This document shows, in pieces, positions 34,334 through 41,396 of a stretch of DNA of 64,000 nt (position 1 is the first letter of the stretch; the number at the start of each line of letters is the position of its first letter). The DNA comes from Gaoshiqia hydrogeniformans (lineage in GTDB: Bacteria > Bacteroidota > Bacteroidia > Bacteroidales > Prolixibacteraceae). The stretch covers positions 2,232,001-2,296,000 of the forward strand of contig NZ_CP186334.1 in NCBI RefSeq assembly GCF_049347105.1, read 5' to 3'. A model generated the notes under the pieces. It made no database searches. It saw nothing but the letters and a program-made list of their open reading frames with translations, and was not told where the DNA came from. The translations under genes were made by a program, and so were the position numbers.

Positions 34334-35307
34334 AACGTTATTTTTTTGTTTTTGTCATTTTTTAAGTCTAGTAATATCAAGTCTTTGTCTTGTATAAAGA
34401 GGACGAGATTGCAATCACTTGACCAGTCAACGGCTCGTCCAATTATGTTGTAATATTTTGTTGTTCTTGTTTTAATGTCGAACAATACAAATTTGTCCAA
34501 AAGAGAATAACCTAATAGATTATTATTTGAAGACCAAATTGAACTAGAAATTAAATCAACGTTTTCAATTAAGATACTGTCTTTACTTTGCATCAAGTCA
34601 GATAAATGCAATGATGCTTTTGGAAAGTTTGAATTGTCTGAGAATGTGGAATGTGTAAAAAGAAAATATTTACTGTCCGGAGACCACGAACTAATTGTTG
34701 TGTTTTTCTTAGGTAGTTTTAGTTTAATTTGTTTTTTGTCCTTTATCGAATAAACGAACGGCGTACCTAATGGCATTTGTTTGTAGGCGATATAGTTTCC
34801 TTCTTGAGATATCTTTGGAAAAGTAAAATTGTAGTTCTGTTTTGAAATATTGGTCACTTTGTTTTCTCCCAGCTTTCTCATTAGAACAGCAGGCTCTCGT
34901 CCATTTATTGATGGAATATAGTAGCTTGTTTGGCTTGTTCTGTCAAACTCAAGCAGGAACTCATTTGATTGAGAAGCTCCATTGGCAGTCAAAGTGTGTT
35001 TGTCAATGTCTAAAATGTATTGTTGTGAAAATCCATTTAGTTTTGATAAAAATAGTATCTGGTTGTTATTTATCCAGTTTATTGAAGTTTTGTATTGAAG
35101 TTCGATATTCAGGTCTGAAGAATTGGTTTCTCTACTCACAGAATCGTTATCGATATGATAAATGAAAATATCCTCCACACTGCCTAAAAAAGCGATAAAA
35201 GCAATTTTATCTCCATCAGGAGAAAATTTTCCATCACGAATCTTAGTTATCTGAGAATAACAAAGGTTTCCAAATAGGATTAGTAATATTAACAGACTGA
35301 ATTTCAT
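34321..35307 (-). CDS. Exported TolB-like beta-propeller protein
   Basis: A 328-residue protein from the ATG at 35307, which opens a signal peptide (MKFSLLILLILFGNLCYSQ). Repeated blade motifs of the WD40/TolB type follow: KIRDGKFSPDGDKIAFIAF, then FPKISQEGNYIAYKQM, SSWSPDSKYFLFTHS and SSIWSSNNNLLGYSLLD. These propellers usually bind partners or precede peptidase domains; here no catalytic domain follows. The last codons (ITLPNK) and the TAG stop are read from the attC sequence. Confidence 0.78.
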   Translation of the reverse strand: MKFSLLILLILFGNLCYSQITKIRDGKFSPDGDKIAFIAFLGSVEDIFIYHIDNDSVSRETNSSDLNIELQYKTSINWINNNQILFLSKLNGFSQQYILDIDKHTLTANGASQSNEFLLEFDRTSQTSYYIPSINGREPAVLMRKLGENKVTNISKQNYNFTFPKISQEGNYIAYKQMPLGTPFVYSIKDKKQIKLKLPKKNTTISSWSPDSKYFLFTHSTFSDNSNFPKASLHLSDLMQSKDSILIENVDLISSSIWSSNNNLLGYSLLDKFVLFDIKTRTTKYYNIIGRAVDWSSDCNLVLFIQDKDLILLDLKNDKNKKITLPNK

Positions 35308-35322
35308 TGTTTTTATAATGTT

Positions 35323-35447
35323 GCCTAACGGATTGCAATATGACCAGTGGCGGAATGCGGGCGACATCCCTGTCTGCCTGCCCATTCTATCTGTGAAATC
35401 CAATAAAAACCTTCAATAAGTGCATAGACCTCAGCCCGGCGGGTGTT
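35323..35447 (-). repeat. Truncated 277-bp repeat joined to an attC half
   Basis: 35383-35447 is the first 65 bp of the 277-bp unit (copies at 28613, 28890, 38793). It breaks off and joins sequence related to the right half of the long attC type (GAATGCGGGCGACATCCCTGTC resembles 26313-26337), ending in the core GTTAGGC (35323-35329, minus strand). Confidence 0.55.
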
Positions 35448-35505
35448 GTTCAACCGGGAACAATCGCTGGGCGCTGCACGCCGCTCATGTTCCTATTTAT
35501 TGCCA
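35448..35505 (-). repeat. attC site of the serine hydrolase cassette
   Basis: A copy of the 58-bp family. R'' TGGCAAT (35499-35505, minus strand) with adjacent TGC pairs with the cassette's 5' core GTTGCCA plus GCA at 37026-37035, ten matching positions with one G-T. R' is GTTGAAC (35448-35454). Confidence 0.85.
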
Positions 35506-35512
35506 GCAGTTT

Positions 35513-37006
35513 TTATTGTTTCTTAGTTCTTATCCAATCCTTAATTAATCCATTTTTACGACCATCACATTCGTCTATAATTTCTTTAAATCTCAAAGTA
35601 TCTCCAATTATTTCATACTGATATTTTCCTTCAGAAACACATGCTGCACCACCAATATCTGTAATTGTAATTTCATTACCATTTAATTCATAATATCCCC
35701 AAACATCAATCTCAGAGTCTTTATAAAAATCCGTTTGTATTTTGTTGTCTGGGAAAAAAGTTCGTGTTACAACTCTATTCCCATTTTTTTGTTGCCAAAC
35801 TCCTACAAGGGAGTTGTTGTCTAAATCAGTTTTTAATAGGCTATCTCTTTTGTTAGCACCCCAACCATTATTCAATGCTACTTCTAAAAAGGAATTAATA
35901 CAAGTATTATCTTTAGCATATTTTAAGTATCCTAATTTCAATAATTCAGCTGCCATGTCAACAATTTTTTCATTGTCCGGGTGATGTGAAGATACATTTG
36001 ACAGAATAATTACAGCACATTTAGAAGAAACGTCCATAAAACAAGCTGAACGATATCCATCCAATCCTCCGTCATGGAAGTACCACTTACAATGAGCTCC
36101 GCCGAAATTTGTAATCTGCCAACCAACCGCCATACCTGCATTGCCCCATCGATAAGTCTCTTGCCTTTGGTAATCCAAGATTTTATCTTCGGTAAAATTC
36201 GCCCGAACAAACTTTGATAAATCAGAAGCTGTTGAAAAAACACCTCCAGAAAATTTATAGATACCTAAATCCACATAGGGTAATATTTGACCTAATGAGT
36301 CTCTTCCTATAACAAGAGATTCCTTAATTCTATGATAATCAGTTGTAGTGTTTTTTAATTCATATTCAGAACAAATTTTTTGTTGTAATAAATCTTCGTA
36401 TTGAGTTTTTTGAATATACTCAATTAGGAAGCCAATTGTTGTATATCCAAGATTAGAATACAGGTATTCTTCTCCGGGTTTACCCGAAAGAATTAGTTTG
36501 TTTTGAAGATAGTCTTTCAATTTTCTGGCATCATACAAGCTGCCGTTTTTATTGTTCTCTATAATCGCTATATAATCAGAGGGCATTCTTGGAAATCCAG
36601 AAGTATGATTTAACAAAGTTTTAAAAGTTACTTCACTATTATCATAATTAGATGTGTTAAGCTTAAATGGTAAAAAATCCTCTATCGGTTCATCCAGACT
36701 TAAGGTACTATCAATCAAAAGGTGTGATAGCAATGTAGCAGTAAACACTTTTGATATTGAAGCAATTTCAAAAACGGAATCCTTATTATTTACTTTAATC
36801 AGACTATCACCTTGTTTTATAAAACCAATATAGGAAACGTCATTATCATTTAAGATAGCCATTGACAATTGAGTTCCATCAGGAAAAGAGTCGCAATAGT
36901 CAATTATAATTTTTTTTTCATCTTCGGTTAATAATTTACTCTTATCAATTTGTTTTGTACAACCAAGAACAAAAAAGCTCATTATTATTAGCAAAACATG
37001 TCTCAT
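35513..37006 (-). CDS. Beta-lactamase-family serine hydrolase lipoprotein
   Basis: A 497-residue protein from the ATG at 37006. The lipoprotein signal has Cys16 (SFFVLGCTKQ). The class C beta-lactamase/DD-peptidase fold (about 35-380) shows the S83-I-S-K86 nucleophile motif in EIASISKVFTATLL, the YSN triad in YLYSNLGYTTIGF, and HDGG in YFHDGGLDGYRS. A C-terminal lipocalin-like domain (about 400-490) follows. Such proteins are peptidases or esterases; antibiotic hydrolysis cannot be predicted. It is single-gene cargo between matched attC cores. Confidence 0.88.
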   Translation of the reverse strand: MRHVLLIIMSFFVLGCTKQIDKSKLLTEDEKKIIIDYCDSFPDGTQLSMAILNDNDVSYIGFIKQGDSLIKVNNKDSVFEIASISKVFTATLLSHLLIDSTLSLDEPIEDFLPFKLNTSNYDNSEVTFKTLLNHTSGFPRMPSDYIAIIENNKNGSLYDARKLKDYLQNKLILSGKPGEEYLYSNLGYTTIGFLIEYIQKTQYEDLLQQKICSEYELKNTTTDYHRIKESLVIGRDSLGQILPYVDLGIYKFSGGVFSTASDLSKFVRANFTEDKILDYQRQETYRWGNAGMAVGWQITNFGGAHCKWYFHDGGLDGYRSACFMDVSSKCAVIILSNVSSHHPDNEKIVDMAAELLKLGYLKYAKDNTCINSFLEVALNNGWGANKRDSLLKTDLDNNSLVGVWQQKNGNRVVTRTFFPDNKIQTDFYKDSEIDVWGYYELNGNEITITDIGGAACVSEGKYQYEIIGDTLRFKEIIDECDGRKNGLIKDWIRTKKQ

Positions 37007-37028
37007 TTGGCACTTCGTTTTAAATTGC

Positions 37029-37123
37029 TGGCAACGTCTGTGTAAATTTATATGAAATATATTTCCGTTTTGTCGGATGGAAAGTGAAATATATTCTTCC
37101 AAATCCGGAAAGTATCGTTATAT
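37029..37123 (-). repeat. attC site, twin of 29820-29914
   Basis: Same 95-bp sequence as 29820-29914 except for the 5' core, here GTTGCCA (37029-37035, minus strand), which belongs to the serine hydrolase cassette. R'' is ATATAAC (37117-37123). Two cassettes sharing the upstream neighbour's attC is what cassette insertion or duplication predicts. Confidence 0.75.
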
Positions 37124-38188
37124 GTTGGATTATTGTTCGGGTAAGCTTACGGGAGCAGTCAGGCTGTATCATTTGCTTCGTTTTTTTTTTACGGTTTACA
37201 AATTACAATAAATTGTTTTAACAACTGCATGGAATTGGGAAAAGTTTATGTCAATAAAACCGGAGTTTCGTATCCTTTAATGGCGTGAGCGGGTCGGGAC
37301 TTGAAAACCCGCACCGGCAGGGGCCAATTCCGGAAAAATTACGTTTATACCCGCATACGCGTGGAAGCAACTCTCCGCAGGCATCGGCGTAAATTTTCAT
37401 AAGTATGAAAGTATATCTCCATACGTATGGAATTACCACTTACAGTGTGTAAAAATTTACTTCCATACGTACGCAGGTTTCGTTGCTTAGGTATGCGGGT
37501 TCTGCTACGTACGTCTGTAGATTTTGCTGCATATGTAATCCAGCTTCCTATTAACCCAATGAACCTCCCCACTCCCATGCGGATTAAAAATCCGGCGTTA
37601 ATAAGGACCGGATGACATATCCGGTCCAGCGGGTAAATCCTGTCCGGAAGGACATATAAGCGGTAATGCTTTCTTCAGAACTGCTGTCCTCCGGCCGGAC
37701 GGGCCCTTCCTTTTTCAATCGGTAAAAAGGAAGCAAAAATCTTGTCAAAACGAACCCTCAGCCGGGCGTTTTGACGGCCTGCCCGCCGCTTCGGTCAGCA
37801 TTGGCTCTAAATGGTGGCGTCTTCGCCGGCCTTAGATCTAAACCTTTTAAGGAATAAAACAGCCTCCCGGACGGGGCTTTCCACTCACAACCTCCCATTA
37901 GGCTGATAGACTCCCTCCCATTAGGCTGATAGGCTCTCTATCACTAGGCTGATAGGCACACTATCATTAGGCTGAGAGTCTGTCTCACACGGTGAAGGAG
38001 GTATGCCTGTACCGGAAAACCTGCAAAACCTGTTGGTTTACTCCGGCGTATACCGGGTCATCCCGCTTAAAACCAAACTTCGGATCATGAAAACCCGGAA
38101 AAACAGCCTCGGGGATTCTCGAAAAAACGGATTGAAAACACTATACTCAAACAACTAATCGGCAGGTAGTTGAAGCAGACAAGGTTTA
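37124..38188. other. Gene-poor stretch with repeats
   Basis: 37124-37480 duplicates 29915-30270. 37545-37625 has the hairpin repeat shared with 20925-21010 (GGACCGGAT/ATCCGGTCC stem). 37709-37737 is a hairpin CTTCCTTTTT/AAAAAGGAAG that could end transcription. 37890-37985 holds four tandem units. No gene can be supported in this kilobase. Confidence 0.55.
37894..37985. repeat. Tandem repeat, four units of about 24 bp
   Basis: The core CATTAGGCTGATAG recurs four times with small changes (CACTAGG in unit 3, CTGAGAG in unit 4). Related degenerate units occur at 20825-20905. No function seen. Confidence 0.7.
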
Positions 38189-38253
38189 GTTCAACATACC
38201 CTCCAATACAAAGCGTATGCAAGCAACGCTTTATTAGAGGATAAGTGTTATGC
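38189..38253 (-). repeat. attC site, classical 65-bp form
   Basis: Cores GCATAAC (38247-38253, minus strand) and GTTGAAC (38189-38195). The stem CTCTAATAAAGCGT pairs with ACGCTTTGTATTGGAG with bulged bases, and the loop is TGCTTGCAT. Sequence is unrelated to the 58-bp family but has the same architecture. This is the clearest single attC in the window. Confidence 0.82.
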
Positions 38254-38261
38254 ACTGCCTT

Positions 38262-38454
38262 TTATACTATTCCTTTTTCTCTAAATTCTAACATTAGTTC
38301 TCTAAATGATTCAGATACTTCTGATTTAAACCTAATTTGCAAAATGCCCTGAAAATCACTGAACACATCTGTCCCTTCTTTAAGGAGCAGTAATACATTT
38401 TTTCTTGTCAATTTTGCTGAAAACCAACCTAATTCATATATCACGTTTGGCCTG
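38262..38454 (-). pseudogene. TIR-like nucleotide-binding protein, C-terminal fragment
   Basis: About 64 residues remain (ITRPNVIYELGWFSAKLTRK, then NVLLLLKEGTDVFSDFQGI). The RPNVxYELGW and LLLKEG strands are typical of predicted TIR-like nucleotide-binding proteins (TIR_2/CAP12-like group) found in antiphage systems. The N-terminal part has been replaced by an IS21 fragment at 38455. The stop codon is 8 bp from the attC core at 38253. Non-functional as it stands. Confidence 0.7.
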
Positions 38455-38759
38455 GTTATCGCCACTGGAAGGACAACAGCAACTGGATTTGATGGAAATC
38501 ATCGAGGACCGCCATGCCCGAAAATCAACCATTATTGCCAGCCAATTGCCGGTGGCCAGCTGGTTTGATGTCTTTTCCGAACCCACCGTGGCCGACAGCT
38601 TTCTGGACAGGATCGTGTACACGGCACACCGGTTTGAACTAAAAGGTGAGAGTTTAAGAAAAAAACGGTAATATTGTCAGTCAAATAAGTTCTTCGATTT
38701 AGTTACTCAACCTGGGTGGTATACGCCGGATTACTGGGTGGTAGCTTCCGGAATATCCA
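38455..38759 (+). mobile_element. IS21 end fragment with istB 3' part
   Basis: Matches the left end of the complete IS21 (21377-21682) in inverted orientation. It encodes the last 70 residues of IstB (from SPLEGQQQLDLMEIIEDRHA) and ends at the terminus TCCGGAATATCCA (38759). The rest of the element is gone, along with the 5' end of the TIR-like gene. Confidence 0.9.
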
Positions 38760-38766
38760 GCTAGCG

Positions 38767-38787
38767 GAATCATTAACACGGTCATAA
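38767..38787 (+). pseudogene. Last codons of an IS91 transposase
   Basis: GAATCATTAACACGGTCATAA codes ESLTRS-stop, matching the C terminus QSLRRS-stop of the intact transposase (28590-28607). The 277-bp repeat follows 5 bp later, as at 28613. It shows a former second IS91-like element. Confidence 0.55.
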
Positions 38788-38792
38788 TCTTT

Positions 38793-39015
38793 AAATCACG
38801 TTACGCTCCCGGCGTATCCGGGAGAGGTATGCCCCCATACCGGCAAAAACACAAAAAAAGCAGGGCTTAAACATCAAGTCGCTGATGCAAACTGAACTGA
38901 AAAGCACAAAAACCTGCAACATGTCAATGAACGGCGGGCTGTTTCCTGCCCATTCTATCTGTGAAATCCAATAAAAACCTTCAATAAGTGCATAGACCTC
39001 AGCCCGGCGGGTGTA
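38793..39015 (-). repeat. 277-bp repeat unit, copy 3
   Basis: Near-identical to 28613-28836, again directly after an IS91 transposase 3' end and directly before a 58-bp-family attC. The 75-codon minus-strand frame is intact. Confidence 0.6.
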
Positions 39016-39073
39016 GTTCAACACCGGCTCATCGCTGGGCGCTGCACGCCGCTCATGTTCCTACTTATTGGCA
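39016..39073 (-). repeat. attC site of the HhH-like cassette
   Basis: A diverged copy of the 58-bp family (ACCGGCTCATCG in place of ACCGGGAACAATCG on the plus strand, so the L' arm is damaged). R'' TGCCAAT (39067-39073, minus strand) has adjacent GG matching the GCACC left of the 5' border at 39641-39645. R' is GTTGAAC (39016-39022). Confidence 0.7.
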
Positions 39074-39081
39074 CCAGTGTA

Positions 39082-39621
39082 TTATTTATTTTTTGTTTTA
39101 TATAAAGTTCCTTTCTGGTTTACTTTATTATAATCAAATAACCGCTTCTCAACTTGTCGAGCAGTTAAATTTGTCTCATGTGAAATTTTCCTAATAATCT
39201 TAACGTAAGTCCACCATTGTTCTAAAGTAAATCCTTGTCCTCTCTCATTGTTTGATACTAATCCTGCATTATAAAGTTCTTTCCATACCCTAATATCTAT
39301 CACTGGAAATATAGTTTTATCATAAAACATTAACAAAGCTGAAGCTGCAGGATAACTCACTCCCATCAATGAAGTCAAGATGTGGATCTTTAATTTATCA
39401 TTTTGAGTTCCAAATGCAAGTTTGGTTATATCTATAAAATCCAATTCACTATTTGATTCGTATCTTATCAATGGCCTTGGAGACTTCCATTTTAGAATTC
39501 TTATAGCTTTATCTTTATCTAAAAATCCCAATTGTTTTATATCACCGACAATATCAAATAAATCAAGAGTTGTTTTATCCTCTTTGTCGGGCATATTTTT
39601 TATAATCTCATAAATGCTCAT
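39082..39621 (-). CDS. HhH-GPD-like hypothetical protein (cassette gene)
   Basis: A 179-residue helical protein. ILTSLMGVSYPAASALLMFY followed by KTIFPVIDIRVWKELYNAG resembles the helix-hairpin-helix plus conserved Asp of HhH-GPD DNA glycosylase-like folds, although it is shorter than true glycosylases and the catalytic Lys position is not evident. The remaining parts (N-terminal 60 residues, C-terminal YVKIIRKISHETNLTARQVE) are unassigned. It is the rightmost cassette. Confidence 0.6.
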   Translation of the reverse strand: MSIYEIIKNMPDKEDKTTLDLFDIVGDIKQLGFLDKDKAIRILKWKSPRPLIRYESNSELDFIDITKLAFGTQNDKLKIHILTSLMGVSYPAASALLMFYDKTIFPVIDIRVWKELYNAGLVSNNERGQGFTLEQWWTYVKIIRKISHETNLTARQVEKRLFDYNKVNQKGTLYKTKNK

Positions 39622-39645
39622 TGTTGTCGTTTCTTACATTGGTGC

Positions 39646-39770
39646 GTAAAGTAGAGCCTGACAGCCCATTCTCATTTTGCACATAAATGTACAAATTTGA
39701 ACGGACTGTCAGTACCCCCTGCATCAAACCGTACGTGAAGTTTTCCTTCATACGGCTTACCCCCCATCCA
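39646..39770 (-). other. Group II intron 3' end remnant
   Basis: On the minus strand, GCCGTATGAAGG-AAAA-CTTCACGTACGG (39729-39756) is domain V. A GGGCTGTC/GACAGTCC hairpin is domain VI, and GGCTCTACTTTAC is the 3' end (39646). The exon continues GCACC, the border of the HhH-like cassette. The segment 39771-39947 further right holds a copy of the interspersed hairpin repeat and no gene. Confidence 0.65.
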
Positions 39771-39947
39771 GATCGAAAATCCGGCATTAATAAATCCCGG
39801 CTCGCCTAACCGCACCAGCCGCTAACCACCTGCTTTGGTGCATCTCCTGATGAGCCGGCGTCTCCACCCCGTGTTTTGCTTTGGAAAAGCAAAAGTTTGC
39901 CCTGATGGGCAAGGCACAAATTGCAAATTTGCGCCAGCAGGGGAGGC

Positions 39948-41396
39948 TTAGTCCAAACTCTCTTTAATTGTTTTAAAGCTTTCCAAAGCACTTTGAATAT
40001 TGTCGATAATTTCATCAATCAATGTTTCGGGCTCCGGAAGATTTTCAAGGTCAATCAGGTTTTCGTCTTTCAGCCAGATAACATCCAGGTTGGTTTTATC
40101 GCGCGCAACCAGCTCTTCATAACTGTATCTTCTCCAGCGTCCTTCCGGATTCTCTTTTGCATGAAAGGTTTCTTTTCTTTGTTCTTTATTTTCCGGTTTA
40201 AAGCATTTTACAAACTCTTCCAGATGTTCGTACTTTAACGGATTCTTTTTGGGAGTATGCCTGACGTTGGTACGGTAATCGTAATACCATACTTCCTTTG
40301 TTTTTAATGGCTTTTTCTTTGTCCCTTTTTCGAAGAACAGCACATTGGCTTTTACGCCTTGTGCATAGAAAATCCCTGTAGGTAAACGCAAAATAGTATG
40401 CAGGTTCAATTCGTCGAGCATCCGTTTGCGGACTGTTTCTCCAGCTCCTCCTTCAAACAGGACATTATCAGGTAATACCACGGCAGCACGGCCATGCTCA
40501 TCTAGCAAGGCAATAATGTGTTGCAGGAAAGCCAACTGCTTATTACTGGTAGTGACCCAAAAATCCTCACGCAAAAAATATCCCTCTTTCGTCGCCTGCT
40601 TTTTATCATTGGTAGCAATATCGCTGCTACTCTTTCCAAAGGGAGGATTTGCCAAAACTATTTTGACTTTGGGGAAGTCAGTCACCTTTAAACTGTCAGT
40701 AATATCAATTTCAGGAGTTTTGACAAGGTCGCCTACTCCATGAAGAAATAAGTTCATCAGGCATAAGCGAGCCGTCGATTTCTCTATCTCCCACCCATGA
40801 AATGTCTTAAATGAAATCTCATCCTGATCTTTTTTCGAAAGTTTACTTTTATGAAGATATTCCAGCGCTCCCAAAAAGAAGCCTCCTGTTCCGCAGCTTG
40901 GATCTGCTATGGTCTCACCAACCTTGGGTTGAATACACTGCACCATCGCTTTAATAACAGGACGCGGGGTGAAATACTGACCAGCGCCACTGCTTTCTGC
41001 ATTTCGTAGTAACAGTGATTCATATATTTCCCCTTTAATGTCAACTTCTTTGCTGCTCCAATTTTCATCCCCAATAAGATTAATTAACTTCTTTAGTTTA
41101 GCTGAGTCGCTAATTTTGTTTTGAGCACCATCAAAGATTTTACTTAACATTCCTCCAGCTTCGGCCAGTTTTTTCAGAACTTCCTTATATTGCTCCGATA
41201 AATCACCTTTTTCTTTTCCTTTTATACTTTCCCAATCATATCCTACCGGTAAATGGTATTGTTCTTTGTTTTCATCGGCCATTTTCAGAAACAGCAAATA
41301 GGTTAACTGTTCCAGGTAATCGCCGTATCCCAAACCGTCGTCCCTTAACGTGTCACAAAACGACCAAATTTTTGCTACCAGTGTATTGGTTGTCAT
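39948..41396 (-). CDS. hsdM: Type I restriction-modification methyltransferase HsdM
   Basis: A 482-residue N6-adenine methyltransferase subunit. HsdM_N helices (about 5-125) precede the SAM-binding motif IADPSCGTGGFFLGALEYL and the catalytic NPPF (VLANPPFGKSSSDIA). RNA- or DNA-contacting helices end the protein. It is the last gene of the operon; its ATG overlaps the AlbA_2 gene stop (ATGA). Downstream lies intron debris rather than hsdR. Confidence 0.93.
   Translation of the reverse strand: MTTNTLVAKIWSFCDTLRDDGLGYGDYLEQLTYLLFLKMADENKEQYHLPVGYDWESIKGKEKGDLSEQYKEVLKKLAEAGGMLSKIFDGAQNKISDSAKLKKLINLIGDENWSSKEVDIKGEIYESLLLRNAESSGAGQYFTPRPVIKAMVQCIQPKVGETIADPSCGTGGFFLGALEYLHKSKLSKKDQDEISFKTFHGWEIEKSTARLCLMNLFLHGVGDLVKTPEIDITDSLKVTDFPKVKIVLANPPFGKSSSDIATNDKKQATKEGYFLREDFWVTTSNKQLAFLQHIIALLDEHGRAAVVLPDNVLFEGGAGETVRKRMLDELNLHTILRLPTGIFYAQGVKANVLFFEKGTKKKPLKTKEVWYYDYRTNVRHTPKKNPLKYEHLEEFVKCFKPENKEQRKETFHAKENPEGRWRRYSYEELVARDKTNLDVIWLKDENLIDLENLPEPETLIDEIIDNIQSALESFKTIKESLD

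Larger units (their letters stand above)
12246..39645 (-). other. Integron-like gene cassette array without integrase (CALIN)
   Basis: Cassette genes in this stretch are on the minus strand. At least fourteen sites have attC geometry: an outer core pair (consensus RYYYAAC and GTTRRRY), an inner stem and a loop. Eight copies share one 58-bp sequence; others are unrelated in sequence but fold the same way. For at least six cassettes the core at the 3' end is complementary to the core at the 5' start of the same cassette (for example GGCAAT with GTTGCC for 35505-37035), as expected if each once closed as a circle. No integron integrase is seen. Insertion sequences and introns interrupt the order. 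Confidence 0.75.
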
